Source: SAR92 clade bacterium H455
GTDB lineage: Bacteria; Pseudomonadota; Gammaproteobacteria; Pseudomonadales; Porticoccaceae
Direction of reading: 5' to 3'
Assembly (NCBI GenBank): GCA_024802545.1
Contig: CP103416.1
Span: 2,356,001-2,420,000 of the forward strand
Length of the DNA stretch: 64,000 bases
Shown here: in pieces, positions 18,071-27,147 of the stretch
How the letters are laid out: each line of letters begins with the position of its first letter
Position numbering within the stretch: the stretch's first letter is position 1
Notes under the pieces: model-generated
Seen by the model: only the letters and a program-made list of their open reading frames with translations
What the model was told of the DNA's origin: nothing
The model's database searches: none
Made by a program: the position numbers and the translations under genes

Positions 18071-19629
18071 TAGATGCCGCCCAACTGTGGATGCAAACGG
18101 CCCGGATTGCGCATCAGTGTTAAGGCGTTCAAATAGGCCTTAGCACTGGCCACAAGAATATCGGTGTCGGCACCCTGACCATTGATAATGCGACCATCTT
18201 TTTCCAGGCGCACTGTAACGCCACCCTGAGAATCGGTGCCCTCGGTCACTGCGTTGACCGAATAGAGCTGCAGCTTGCTGCCACTGCTAACCAGTTTTTC
18301 GATAGCATTAAAGATCGCGTCTACTGCACCGTCGCCGGAGGCTTCGGCACTATGTTGCCTATCCTGATAGGCAACAATAATTTTTGACTGAGGCGCCTGA
18401 CCTGACTTGGACAGTACTTCTAGATCGATTAGCGTTAAGGTATCGCCCTCGGTGCCCATCTGTGCATCGGAAACCAGCGCCTGTAAATCTTCGTCGAAAA
18501 TTTCGCGCTTCTTATCGGCTAAAGCTTTAAAGCGTTTAAACAGCTGGTTAAATTCTTCTTGGCTATCAAATTTAATGCCCAGCTCTTCAAGCCGTGAAGA
18601 CAACGCGGCGCGACCAGACAACTTGCCCAGTGACAACTTATTGGTGCTCCAGCCTACATCTTCAGCACGCATAATTTCGTAGGTCTCGCGGAACTTCAAA
18701 ATACCGTCCTGATGAATACCAGATTCGTGAGCGAAGGCATTGGCGCCGACAATCGCCTTATTTGGCTGTACCGGGAAACCGGTAATGCTCGAAACCAAAC
18801 GTGAGGTCGGAACTATGTGGGTTGCATCTATATTCGATTCAACAGGGAATACATCTTGGCGCGTGCGAATCGCCATCACCAACTCTTCGAGAGCAGCATT
18901 GCCAGCGCGTTCGCCGAGACCGTTGATAGTACATTCAACCTGACGGGCGCCGCTCTGGATGGCGGCCAAACTATTGGCGACAGCCAAGCCCAAATCATTG
19001 TGGCAATGCACCGAGAAAATCGCCTTGTCGGCATTGGGTACCGTATTCATCAAACGCTTAATCATTGAGGCGTATTCGCTGGGATCGGAGTAACCCACTG
19101 TGTCGGGCAAATTGATGGTGCGTGCGCCTGCATTAATCACGGCTTCGGTGATGCGGCACATAAACTCAAATTCGGTGCGGCTGGCATCTTCTAGGGAGAA
19201 TTCAACATCATCGATAAGACTGCGGGCGATTTTTACCGCGCCAACCGCCTGTTCGAGAACCTGATCCGGCTCCATCTGCAGTTTGTGTTTCATATGAATC
19301 GGGGAGGTGGCGATAAAGGTGTGAATACGCCCAGCATTGGCCCCTTTAAGGGCTTCCGCCGCCCGCTCTATATCGCCGCTAACTGCACGAGAAAGGCTAC
19401 AGATACGGCTTTCCGTGACACTGTTGGCGATTGCCCGAATGGCGTCGAAGTCGCCTTGGCTGGAAATCGCGAAACCGGCTTCGATAACATCGACGCGCAT
19501 TTTTTCCAGCGCTATGGCGATACGGACTTTCTCATCTTTGGTCATCGATGCGCCGGGGCTCTGTTCACCGTCACGCAAGGTTGTATCAAAAATAATTAAC
19601 TTTTCTTTGGGTTGCTCTGAGCTGTTCAT
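18070..19629 (-). CDS. leuA: 2-isopropylmalate synthase
   Basis: First committed enzyme of leucine synthesis, condensing acetyl-CoA with 2-oxoisovalerate. 519 aa (E. coli 523). The N-terminal HMGL-like TIM barrel has [15 protein letters not shown] (about 15-29) and the metal-binding [13 protein letters not shown]; the C-terminal allosteric LeuA dimer domain (about 390-510) mediates leucine feedback. It is preceded by a 319-bp leader containing a leucine-rich leader peptide, and followed without gap by the holD-like gene and rimI. Confidence 0.97.
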   Translation of the reverse strand: MNSSEQPKEKLIIFDTTLRDGEQSPGASMTKDEKVRIAIALEKMRVDVIEAGFAISSQGDFDAIRAIANSVTESRICSLSRAVSGDIERAAEALKGANAGRIHTFIATSPIHMKHKLQMEPDQVLEQAVGAVKIARSLIDDVEFSLEDASRTEFEFMCRITEAVINAGARTINLPDTVGYSDPSEYASMIKRLMNTVPNADKAIFSVHCHNDLGLAVANSLAAIQSGARQVECTINGLGERAGNAALEELVMAIRTRQDVFPVESNIDATHIVPTSRLVSSITGFPVQPNKAIVGANAFAHESGIHQDGILKFRETYEIMRAEDVGWSTNKLSLGKLSGRAALSSRLEELGIKFDSQEEFNQLFKRFKALADKKREIFDEDLQALVSDAQMGTEGDTLTLIDLEVLSKSGQAPQSKIIVAYQDRQHSAEASGDGAVDAIFNAIEKLVSSGSKLQLYSVNAVTEGTDSQGGVTVRLEKDGRIINGQGADTDILVASAKAYLNALTLMRNPGRLHPQLGGI

Positions 19630-19699
19630 ACTGTCTTCTCTTTCTAAAGGGAGCCTAGCTTTCTAATCAATTTAACAAAATCAGTATCAGTGGCTCATT

Positions 19700-19827
19700 G
19701 TAAAACGGATCGGTCCCTATGGGGCCAGAATTTCACTGCATTTTTGCCGAGTTAGCTTTTCATATGGCGAAAATTAGCCAGTGCACGAAATTTTGATGAG
19801 GTATAACGATAGATGCCCCTCAGGGCA
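19700..19827 (-). promoter_or_regulatory. Candidate leuA transcription attenuator region
   Basis: On the minus strand the end of the leader ORF and the bases just after it can pair (TGCCC-TGAG-GGGCA, 19814-19827). The GGGGC arm can instead pair with GGCCCC near 19721-19726, which otherwise forms GGCCCC-ATA-GGGACC (19712-19726, one mismatch) followed by ATCCGTTTTA. A long helix AATTTC-(GTG)-CACTG / CAGTGAAATT would bring the distant arms together. This is the 1:2, 2:3, 3:4 geometry of amino-acid attenuation, but the terminator stem and U run are weak, so an alternative or Rho-dependent mechanism is possible. Confidence 0.4.
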
Positions 19828-19906
19828 GGAGAAGAAGTAGTCCACGAGCGGAGACAGCAGTCATCAGACCGTTGCTGCGATTGTTTTTGATTAAGTGGCT
19901 ATTCAT
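19820..19906 (-). CDS. leuA leader peptide with five consecutive leucine codons
   Basis: 28-codon ORF starting ATG at 19906 (MNSHLIKNNRSNGLM) and ending ARGLLLLLP-stop at 19820. The five Leu codons in a row are CTA CTT CTT CTC CTG, all immediately before the stop. The E. coli leuL leader has four consecutive Leu codons with the same job. It lies between pssA and leuA, 191 bp upstream of the leuA ATG. Ribosome binding site is poor (only GAG near -5), as in many leader peptides. Identification rests on codon content, position and the downstream pairing potential. Confidence 0.7.
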   Translation of the reverse strand: MNSHLIKNNRSNGLMTAVSARGLLLLLP

Positions 19907-19948
19907 GAGCTCAGTCAAACAGATTTTAGCGCTGCTGGCAACGTCTAA

Positions 19949-20743
19949 TTACGCGTCGTCTGCTGGTTTGCTGCCGGCATAGCCGAGCTTATTTAACAGC
20001 CAGATCACTGGAGCAGAAAAACTAAATACGGCGGCAATGGCAAAGAGAATGCGCGGCGGATCTATAGTGATCACCACAAAGCCCATCACCACGGATAAGA
20101 TCACCATAAAAGGCACCTTGCCACGCAGATCGATTTCTTTAAAGCTGGGATAACTCAGATTCGAGACCATCAACAGACCTGCAGTTGCCGTGAGCAGAGC
20201 GCCGGTAACGGATAACCAAAAGGATGCATCGAGCTCGTAAGCAGACCAGATAAAACCGGCAAGCAACGCGGCTGCCACTGGACTGGGCAGTCCGGTAAAG
20301 GTTTTATTGTCGGATGATTCGGCCTGCACATTAAACCGTGCAAGACGCAGGGCAGCACAGGAGGCATAGACAAAGGCCGCAGCCAAGCCCACAGTACCCA
20401 AATCGCTGACACCCCAACCATAGGCAACCACTGCCGGGGCAACACCGAAGGAGACCATATCGGAGAGGCTGTCGTACTGCACACCAAAGTCACTCTGAGT
20501 ATTGGTCATGCGCGCCACGCGACCATCTAAGCCATCAAACAGCATGGCTGCGAAAATCGCCATAGCAGCCCATTCATAGTTGCCACTAAAGCCCGACAAC
20601 ACTGCATAAAAACCACAGAACAAAGCGCCGGTGGTGAGTAGATTAGGCAGTAGATAGATACCTTTGCGACGCGCTGGAACATCGTCCGCAGCAGGCGTCT
20701 TGAGATTGACTACATTCTCTGGGGTATCGGACTTTTTGATCAT
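19949..20743 (-). CDS. pssA: CDP-diacylglycerol-serine O-phosphatidyltransferase
   Basis: Integral membrane enzyme making phosphatidylserine for phosphatidylethanolamine synthesis. About 264 aa from the ATG at 20743 (MIKKSDTPENVV); a TTG at 20773 would add ten residues. The CDP-alcohol phosphatidyltransferase motif is complete: DGLDGRVAR followed by G and two Asp (DFGVQYDSLSD). Seven or eight hydrophobic segments. This is the membrane-type (Bacillus/Pseudomonas) PssA, not the PLD-type E. coli enzyme. In pseudomonads it is found between ilvC and leuA; here a phosphatase gene precedes it. Confidence 0.93.
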   Translation of the reverse strand: MIKKSDTPENVVNLKTPAADDVPARRKGIYLLPNLLTTGALFCGFYAVLSGFSGNYEWAAMAIFAAMLFDGLDGRVARMTNTQSDFGVQYDSLSDMVSFGVAPAVVAYGWGVSDLGTVGLAAAFVYASCAALRLARFNVQAESSDNKTFTGLPSPVAAALLAGFIWSAYELDASFWLSVTGALLTATAGLLMVSNLSYPSFKEIDLRGKVPFMVILSVVMGFVVITIDPPRILFAIAAVFSFSAPVIWLLNKLGYAGSKPADDA

Positions 20744-20834
20744 AAAATTTTTACTCTCAATCTTTACTTGCAATAGTCACCGGCAGCCATCACTGGCATA
20801 GCCTCTGCAACTCATCAGCTGGCATTATAGGCTG

Positions 20835-21623
20835 TTAACCTTCCAAATAGCAGCTCTGCATTTTAGCCAAATCCGCAGAGGTCAGTCCCAGAGCGCTGGT
20901 CAAATAGGTTTTAACATCGCCGTACTGCTCATCAATAGCCTCGAGAAATGCGACTATATTGTCCTGATGCACCGAGCAGTAGGGAATCAACCAGTCACGA
21001 TCCCACTTCTCCACCTTGGCCTTGCGCAGATGACCCTCAACTATTTCAATTAAGGCATCTGAATCATAATGTTCGATAGTGAGCATGTAGTCATCGACTA
21101 TGGTCTGACGCGGCACATCCAGCGCCGAGAGAATCAAAGCCGCTGCCATACCAGTGCGATCCTTACCTGCGGAACAATGGAACACTGAGGCGCTATCGGC
21201 GTTATCGACTATATGGCGCATAAAACGACTGAACGCAGGAATCACTGCCTCTATACAGGAACGGTAGGAATTCACCACCAGCTGATGGGAGGAGTCAGCG
21301 GTCAGTTCGCCGCCAAACAGAAACTCCCAAAAGCGCGATATATCGCCGATATGAATCTGATAGTCATCGATAAATTCAGCACGCACGGCACAGCTCGGTG
21401 ACTGCTCTTGCTCTTCGGTGCGACGAAAGTCATGGATCTTACTGATTCCGATGGCTTCAAGTGTATCTAAATCGCCATCGCTGAGACGGGCCAGGTGCCC
21501 GCAACGCATAATTTTGCGCCACTTAACAGTGCGGCCCTGGGCATTGGTATAACCGCCAATATCGCGGAAGTTAATACCGCCGTCCAGGCTCACTACTCTA
21601 GTTTGACTCTCAGCTGCCGACAT
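20835..21623 (-). CDS. Tyrosine-protein phosphatase family protein
   Basis: 262 aa. The N-terminal FRDIGGY block (about 20-26) and the CX5R P-loop HCSAGKDRTG (about 152-161, catalytic Cys and Arg) identify the bacterial PTP family (Y_phosphatase3, like Mycobacterium PtpB), which can act on phosphotyrosine or phosphoinositides. Substrate here unknown. No signal peptide. It sits between ilvH (which ends in a terminator) and pssA, interrupting the usual biosynthetic cluster, and is probably transcribed with pssA. Confidence 0.9.
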   Translation of the reverse strand: MSAAESQTRVVSLDGGINFRDIGGYTNAQGRTVKWRKIMRCGHLARLSDGDLDTLEAIGISKIHDFRRTEEQEQSPSCAVRAEFIDDYQIHIGDISRFWEFLFGGELTADSSHQLVVNSYRSCIEAVIPAFSRFMRHIVDNADSASVFHCSAGKDRTGMAAALILSALDVPRQTIVDDYMLTIEHYDSDALIEIVEGHLRKAKVEKWDRDWLIPYCSVHQDNIVAFLEAIDEQYGDVKTYLTSALGLTSADLAKMQSCYLEG

Positions 21624-21681
21624 ATTGCCCCCTTACCTACTTTGTTATAGTTCTAGCGATTAAATAGTCCCGCTGCCTGAA

Positions 21682-21716
21682 AACTAAAACGGCTCACTAT
21701 TTAGCGAGCCGTTTCA
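21682..21716 (-). terminator. Rho-independent terminator of ilvIH
   Basis: AAACGGCTC (21687-21695) and GAGCCGTTT (21706-21714) form a 9-bp perfect stem with a 10-base loop; on the minus strand it is followed by TTTTAGTTTT. It lies about 35 bp beyond the ilvH stop and separates ilvIH from the phosphatase gene. Confidence 0.8.
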
Positions 21717-21750
21717 GAGACTGTTTTATTGGATCAGTAATCAGCGACGA

Positions 21751-22245
21751 TTAAACGCGCAAAAACTTATCGCCCCGGGCTATACCGGAAACGCCACTTC
21801 TGACCACTTCCATAATACCCATCTCACCCACCGCCTCAATAAAAGCGTCGAGCTTTTCACTGTCACCAGCCAGCTGAACTGTGTATGTCTGTGGCGTCAC
21901 GTCAATAATATGACCGCGGAAAATTTCCACACAGCTTTTCAGCTCATTGCGAACATCACTTTCGCTCGCTTTGACCTTAACCAGCATCAGCTCCCGCTCA
22001 ATGTGCGGGCCCTGGGTTAAATCAACCACCTTAATCGTATCGATCAACTTGTGCAGCTGCTTAACAATCTGCTCCGCCATATGATCGTCGCCCTGAGTGG
22101 TCAGGGTTAAACGAGACAGCGTATCGTCATCTGTAGGTGCCACCGTCAATGTGTCAATATTGTAACCGCGCTGAGCAAACAGGCCCACTACTCGCGAAAG
22201 TGCACCGGATTCATTTTCTATCAAAATAGAGATTATCCGTTTCAT
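21751..22245 (-). CDS. ilvH: Acetolactate synthase, regulatory small subunit
   Basis: ACT-domain subunit conferring valine feedback on acetolactate synthase. The ATG at 22245 ([21 protein letters not shown]) matches the family start and overlaps the ilvI stop by one base (TAATG). 164 aa: N-terminal ACT domain (1-75) with the NESGALSRVVGLFAQRGYNI effector loop and a C-terminal ALS_ss_C domain (about 80-160). Confidence 0.97.
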   Translation of the reverse strand: MKRIISILIENESGALSRVVGLFAQRGYNIDTLTVAPTDDDTLSRLTLTTQGDDHMAEQIVKQLHKLIDTIKVVDLTQGPHIERELMLVKVKASESDVRNELKSCVEIFRGHIIDVTPQTYTVQLAGDSEKLDAFIEAVGEMGIMEVVRSGVSGIARGDKFLRV

Positions 22246-23981
22246 TAGGTTCTCTCCGTCTTGTTGAGCCACAGGTCACGCATGGATCCGCCGGGCATTT
22301 GCATTGGGTAAACATGCTCAGAGCGATCTACATCTATGTCCATAAAGACCACACGATCTTTCATAGCAAAGGCTTCACGCATCTTATCTTCGAGTTCATC
22401 AATATGGGTAATTTTCATACCCACATGGCCATAGGCCTCAGCCAACTTAACAAAGTCCGGCAGGGAGTTCTCATAGACACTCTCGGAGTAGCGGCTGCTG
22501 TAGTTCATATCCTGCCACTGGCGAACCATGCCCAGTGCAGCATTGTTGAGATTGATGATCTTCACCGGCAAATTGTGTTGACTGCAGGTGGAGAGCTCTT
22601 GAATATTCATCTGGATACTGCCTTCACCTGTAACACAGGCGACGTCACAATCTGGGAATGCAAGCTTACAACCCATGGCTGCGGGTAAACCGAAGCCCAT
22701 GGTGCCAAGACCGCCGGAGTTGATCCAGGTGCGTGGCTTGTCGAACAGATAGTACTGTGCGGCAAACATCTGATGCTGGCCCACGTCAGAGGTGATAATC
22801 GCCTTACCTTCGGTGATTTTGTAGAGCATCTTGATAACGTCTTGAGGCTTGATGCAATTGCCTGAGCTCTCTTCGTAACGGCTGGCGGTGTAGATACCTT
22901 TGTCCGCACGCCACTGATCGATCTGCTGCCACCACTCGGCGATCGCATCTGTATCAGGAGTGGTTTCAGACTGCTCGATAAGCGCCAACATTTCCGGCAG
23001 TACCGAATTACAGGTGCCGACTATGGGAATATGCGCTTCGATATTTTTCGATACAGTCGTAGGATCTACATCTATATGGATGATGGTTGCATGGGGGCAG
23101 AACTTTTCCAGATCGTTAGTTACCCGATCATCAAAGCGCGCGCCAATGGCAAAGATCACATCCGCATGGTGCATGGCCGTGTTAGCTTCGTAGGTGCCGT
23201 GCATACCAAGCATACCCAGATACTGAGGGTCAGTGCCGGGATAGCCACCCAGCCCCATCAAGGTATTGGTCACTGGGTAATTAAGCTTCTTCGCCAGAGC
23301 AATCAAATGCTCAGAGGCATTGTCCAAAACCACGCCGCCGCCAGTGTAGAGAACTGGGCGCTTAGCACCAATCAGGGTCTTTACGGCACGGCGAATCTGT
23401 CCGCGATGACCCTTATCAGTAGGCTGGTAAGAACGCATCTTAATCTCAGCTGGATAGACATAGGGCACTTTGTAACTAGGATCAGTGACATCCTTAGGGA
23501 TATCCACAACCACTGGGCCGGGACGACCGGTGGCCGCAATGTAATAGGCTTTGGCTATGGTTTCGGCTATATCTTCAGTGCGAGTAACCAGAAAGCTGTG
23601 CTTAACAATAGGACGGGAAACACCGACCATATCGGTCTCTTGGAAAGCATCCTGACCAATTTTGGTCAGTGGCACCTGGCCAGAGATCACGACCAATGGA
23701 ATCGAATCCATATAGGCGGTGGCAATACCGGTGATAGCATTGGTGGCACCGGGACCAGAGGTCACTAGGGCTGTGCCCACTTCCCCGGTGGATCGCGAGT
23801 AGCCATCGGCAGCATGGACTGCAGCCTGCTCGTGGCGCACTAACAAATGATGGACGTCTTCCTGTCGATACAGGGCGTCATAGATATGCAGTGCAGCACC
23901 GCCGGGATAACCCCAGACATGCTTGATACCTGCATCTTTTAATGCGCGGATAAGTATTTCACCGCCGGATAAGAGTTCCAC
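22245..23981 (-). CDS. ilvI: Acetolactate synthase, catalytic large subunit
   Basis: ThDP-dependent enzyme that makes acetolactate and acetohydroxybutyrate in branched-chain amino acid synthesis. I take the GTG at 23981, which gives [13 protein letters not shown] as in homologues and has GAGGA 6 bp upstream; a TTG two codons earlier is less likely. 578 aa. Visible: catalytic Glu in [14 protein letters not shown] (about 47-60), FAD-binding middle domain, and the ThDP motif [15 protein letters not shown] (about 440-455). ilvC, usually next after ilvH, is not in this window. Confidence 0.97.
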   Translation of the reverse strand: MELLSGGEILIRALKDAGIKHVWGYPGGAALHIYDALYRQEDVHHLLVRHEQAAVHAADGYSRSTGEVGTALVTSGPGATNAITGIATAYMDSIPLVVISGQVPLTKIGQDAFQETDMVGVSRPIVKHSFLVTRTEDIAETIAKAYYIAATGRPGPVVVDIPKDVTDPSYKVPYVYPAEIKMRSYQPTDKGHRGQIRRAVKTLIGAKRPVLYTGGGVVLDNASEHLIALAKKLNYPVTNTLMGLGGYPGTDPQYLGMLGMHGTYEANTAMHHADVIFAIGARFDDRVTNDLEKFCPHATIIHIDVDPTTVSKNIEAHIPIVGTCNSVLPEMLALIEQSETTPDTDAIAEWWQQIDQWRADKGIYTASRYEESSGNCIKPQDVIKMLYKITEGKAIITSDVGQHQMFAAQYYLFDKPRTWINSGGLGTMGFGLPAAMGCKLAFPDCDVACVTGEGSIQMNIQELSTCSQHNLPVKIINLNNAALGMVRQWQDMNYSSRYSESVYENSLPDFVKLAEAYGHVGMKITHIDELEDKMREAFAMKDRVVFMDIDVDRSEHVYPMQMPGGSMRDLWLNKTERT

Positions 23982-24239
23982 AATCAATCCTCGTCGCTGT
24001 TAAGTGTCAGGACGGTTCTCAGCGGCAAACGGCTGTTGCATCAAGATCGATTCCGCGAAGGCGGTAAACTTCAGTCACACTGGTACGTGTTTACGACTGC
24101 AATCAGTGCTTAGGGCTGTCTATGAGCTCAGGGCTAAAGGTAAATAGCCGCACTATCTCTGTTGATGACCAGCGGCATGGATAACGCCAACCTGGTACTG
24201 GGTCCAAAATTTCTGCATCAATACGATCAGAACTCCGCC

Positions 24240-24267
24240 AATTTAACAGTTTTAAACAATTAGTCAA
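24240..24267 (-). promoter_or_regulatory. Candidate promoter of ilvIH
   Basis: On the minus strand TTGACT (24262-24267) and TAAATT (24240-24245) are separated by 16 bp, about 260 bp before the ilvI start. The 393-bp gap 23988-24380 thus contains a long leader. Two short leader ORFs in it have only a few Ile/Leu/Val codons, so an attenuator is not supported; the rest shows nothing else I can identify. Confidence 0.4.
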
Positions 24268-24380
24268 CGAACAATTGAGCAGCTAGCCCTGTCACCCTAG
24301 GATGTATCTATACTCATATTCAAACTCTATATGTAACTTATAACAACATCACGACAATGGACTAGCTAAAGGAAACCAGT

Positions 24381-24845
24381 ATGGGACCCTATTTGAGGAG
24401 CGCAATAATGCTTGGCATCGGTAGCCTAGTGTTCTCAACAGCCGATGCGCAAAAGATCTATAAATGGGTCGATCAACAGGGCGTGACTCATTACAGCGAA
24501 CAGGCGCCGGCGGGCAACCGCGCCGAAACCATTCCCATCCATTCCTATCGGGCCGAGACGCAACCTCCACTGCCCCCGGCCTTGGAGGCAGCAAGTGACA
24601 CTCATGAGCAGCTGTCAGCTGAACAGCATTTAGCAACCCAGGCGCAGCTGCCCACCCCAGAGCAAAAAGCAGTCCAGCAGCAAAATTGTGCCACTGCCCG
24701 ACAGAAACTCCGGGCACTGGAAAATGCCGGCCGTGTGCGACAGCTAAACCCCAACACCGGCCAATACATCTATCTTGCAGATGAAGTAAAGCTCGCACAA
24801 ATCCAGCAGATGAGCGATTATCTGCGTAACAAGTGCCCTGGTTAG
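24381..24845 (+). CDS. DUF4124 domain-containing secreted protein
   Basis: 154 aa with a signal peptide (cleavage near STADA-QK, about residue 23) and an N-terminal DUF4124 segment KIYKWVDQQGVTHYSEQAP, followed by a Gln/Ala-rich region and a C-terminal helical part with two Cys (QQNCATARQKL, LRNKCPG). Periplasmic, function unknown; DUF4124 proteins are common in gammaproteobacteria. AAAGGAAA ribosome binding site. The amidohydrolase follows after 58 bp and may be co-transcribed. Confidence 0.85.
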   Translation: MGPYLRSAIMLGIGSLVFSTADAQKIYKWVDQQGVTHYSEQAPAGNRAETIPIHSYRAETQPPLPPALEAASDTHEQLSAEQHLATQAQLPTPEQKAVQQQNCATARQKLRALENAGRVRQLNPNTGQYIYLADEVKLAQIQQMSDYLRNKCPG

Positions 24846-24903
24846 CCAAGCTCTGGCTAACCCCAAGTCAAAAATAATAATAAAGATCTCCTGGAGCCTA
24901 ACT

Positions 24904-26577
24904 ATGAGCACCCTCTCTCGATTCCTACCCTACGGACTACTGGTTGGCCTGCTGACTAGCTGTTCTCAACCTGAGCAGCCGACGACATTACTGATCGACA
25001 ATATTCAGGGCTACAGTTTTAACAATCAGCGCGAGCTATTTAATTTCACTGCCATAGCGATTAGAGACGGTAAAGTCCTGGCCACAGGCGATGCGGAACT
25101 CTCAGCCGACTACCCCAAAGCAGATAAAGTCGATGGCCAGGGAAAAACACTGATCCCTGGCATTATTGACGCCCACGGCCATATCTCTGGCCTCGGCTTC
25201 ACCTTGTTGAGTGTTGATGTCCGCGGCCAAGAATCTGCTCAGCAAGCAGCTCAAAAAGTCGCCAGCTACGCCGCTCAACAACCTCAACTGCAGTGGATTA
25301 AAGGTCGCGGTTGGAATCAAGTATTGTGGCCAGATCAACAATTCCCCAACGCCGCACTGCTGGATCAATTTATTGACGACCGTCCAGTGTGGTTGACTCG
25401 AGTCGATGGTCACGCTGGCTGGGCCAACAGTGCCGCCATGGAAGCCGCAGGTATTAATACCGACAGCGTCTCACCCGCCGGCGGCGAAATTCTCCGGGAT
25501 GCCGACGGCAACCCAACCGGCCTGTTTATCGACAACGCCATGAACCTGATCGATCAAGCGATTCCCAGCCCAAGCACTGACGAGATTACCGTCGCGCTGG
25601 ATGCTGTGAGCAAACATCTGCTCAGTTTAGGTATTACCTCAACCCATGATGCCGGTGTTAGTGCCGCAGAGCATGCCCTCTACCGCGAACTGGCCGATAG
25701 TGGCGCCATGCAGGTACGCATCTACGGCATGATCTCATCCACCGATCCCGAGCTTGAGCAAATCTTCGCCGCCGGCCACAGCCTGGGCGAAAACGATATG
25801 TACAGCGCCCGCAGTATTAAAATCTACACGGACGGCGCTCTAGGCAGCCATGGCGCCGCCCTCCTGGAACCCTATGAGGATCGCCCCGATCACCGCGGTC
25901 TGCTGCTCACCAGTGCCGAGCAACTGCGCAAGTTATTTAGTCTCGCTATAGCAAATGAGTTTCAGGTGGCCATTCATGCCATCGGCGACAGAGGCAATCG
26001 CATCGCCCTGGATGAAATCGAACACGCCTATAACAGCGTCGGTGGCCGCCATCTGCGTCACCGTATTGAGCACTCTCAGGTGGTCGCACTAAGTGATATC
26101 CCACGCTTTAAGAGTCTCGATGTTATTCCCTCAATGCAGCCGACTCACGCCACTAGCGATATGAATATGGCCGAAGACAGAATTGGGCCCGAGCGTTTAA
26201 AAGGTGCCTATGCCTGGCGCAGCTTTCTCAAGCAGGGCAGTCGCGTAGTTTCAGGCTCCGACTTCCCAGTTGAATTAGCCGCCCCTTTCGATGGTATTCA
26301 CGCCGCGGTAACAAGGCAGAATAAAGCCAATCAACCTGCGGGCGGCTGGATTGCCGAAGAGGCCATGACCATCGAAGAGACCATGCGCAGCTTTAGTATC
26401 GATGCCGCATGGGCAGCCCATCAGGAAGATAAGTTGGGTGGACTAACACCGGGAAAGTGGGCGGACTTTATACTGCTTGATCAGGATATCTACCATATTG
26501 CCCCGGAGGATTTATGGAAAACTCAGGTACTAGAAACCTGGCTGGCGGGTAAGCGGGTATTTAAAGCAGAGAGATAA
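24904..26577 (+). CDS. Amidohydrolase (YtcJ-like) lipoprotein
   Basis: 557 aa. Lipoprotein signal with lipobox LLTSC (Cys at about residue 20), so the enzyme is probably membrane-anchored in the periplasm. Amidohydrolase superfamily metal site: DAHGHISG (about 91-98), then IHAIGDRGN, HRIEHSQ and SGSDFPVE near 440, the YtcJ/Amidohydro_3 pattern. Small N- and C-terminal beta-sandwich segments (GKTLIPGIIDAHGH; GKWADFILLDQD) are typical. Substrate cannot be told. Followed by a 15-bp minisatellite. Confidence 0.88.
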   Translation: MSTLSRFLPYGLLVGLLTSCSQPEQPTTLLIDNIQGYSFNNQRELFNFTAIAIRDGKVLATGDAELSADYPKADKVDGQGKTLIPGIIDAHGHISGLGFTLLSVDVRGQESAQQAAQKVASYAAQQPQLQWIKGRGWNQVLWPDQQFPNAALLDQFIDDRPVWLTRVDGHAGWANSAAMEAAGINTDSVSPAGGEILRDADGNPTGLFIDNAMNLIDQAIPSPSTDEITVALDAVSKHLLSLGITSTHDAGVSAAEHALYRELADSGAMQVRIYGMISSTDPELEQIFAAGHSLGENDMYSARSIKIYTDGALGSHGAALLEPYEDRPDHRGLLLTSAEQLRKLFSLAIANEFQVAIHAIGDRGNRIALDEIEHAYNSVGGRHLRHRIEHSQVVALSDIPRFKSLDVIPSMQPTHATSDMNMAEDRIGPERLKGAYAWRSFLKQGSRVVSGSDFPVELAAPFDGIHAAVTRQNKANQPAGGWIAEEAMTIEETMRSFSIDAAWAAHQEDKLGGLTPGKWADFILLDQDIYHIAPEDLWKTQVLETWLAGKRVFKAER

Positions 26578-26582
26578 AAACC

Positions 26583-26672
26583 AGAGTACTGCGTTGGAGA
26601 GTACTGCGTTGGAGAGTACTGCGTTAGAGAGTACTGCGTTAGAGAGTACTGCGTTAGAGAGTACTTCGTTAG
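26583..26672. repeat. Six-copy 15-bp tandem repeat
   Basis: Six contiguous 15-bp units, AGAGTACTGCGTTGG in the first two and AGAGTACTGCGTTAG in the next three; the last has a T in place of the central G. The unit contains AGTACT, a palindrome. It starts 5 bp after the amidohydrolase stop and is non-coding. Confidence 0.95.
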
Positions 26673-26682
26673 ACTGTTGATA

Positions 26683-26703
26683 AGCGCCCGAGAAAAGGGC
26701 GCT
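26683..26703. terminator. Hairpin between convergent amidohydrolase and panD genes
   Basis: AGCGCCC (26683-26689) and GGGCGCT (26697-26703) make a perfect 7-bp GC-rich stem with a GAGAAAA loop in a 138-bp convergent gap. There is no strong T run on either side (AAATTTA follows on the plus strand), so termination is likely but weak. Confidence 0.45.
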
Positions 26704-26714
26704 AAATTTATCGA

Positions 26715-27098
26715 CTATTCCGCCAACTGCACCGGAATCGTATTAGTGCTCCGCTCAACAGAATTATCCTGATTGAGATAGACTAACTTAGGTTTGTGCT
26801 CAGCGGCCTCCTGATCAGAGAGCTGGCCGTAGCTGGCAATAATAATTCGATCGCCAACCTGACACTTGCGCGCCGCAGCGCCGTTCATGGAAATAATCCC
26901 AGATCCCGCCTCGGCGACAATCACATAAGTGGTAAGGCGTTCACCGTTGGTAATATTGTAAATATCTATCTGTTCGAATTCGCGCATACCAGAGAGCGCG
27001 AGCAAATCCGCATCTATGGCACAGGAACCGTCGTACCAGAGTTCCGCTTGGGTGATAGACCCCATGTGTAACTTGGCCTTCAGATAAGTGGACAGCAT
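26715..27098 (-). CDS. panD: Aspartate 1-decarboxylase
   Basis: Pyruvoyl enzyme producing beta-alanine for pantothenate. With the ATG at 27098 (GAGGAG ribosome binding site) the autocatalytic cleavage site falls at Gly24-Ser25 (WYDGSCAID), exactly as in E. coli PanD, which fixes the start. 127 aa. Also visible: the Tyr58-containing INNGER-like segment ([12 protein letters not shown]). It lies 49 bp after panC. Confidence 0.97.
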   Translation of the reverse strand: MLSTYLKAKLHMGSITQAELWYDGSCAIDADLLALSGMREFEQIDIYNITNGERLTTYVIVAEAGSGIISMNGAAARKCQVGDRIIIASYGQLSDQEAAEHKPKLVYLNQDNSVERSTNTIPVQLAE

Positions 27099-27147
27099 CC
27101 ATTTGCTCCTCAATAATTTGCTTGATTAAACGATTGTTCCGCAGGCC

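Noticed and set aside
24134-24218. Short ORFs upstream of ilvI as attenuator leader peptides
   Set aside because: Two overlapping ORFs (MPLVINRDSAAIYL and MQKFWTQYQVGVIHAAG...) contain only three to five Ile/Leu/Val codons and no following hairpin with a T run, unlike the clear Leu run before leuA.
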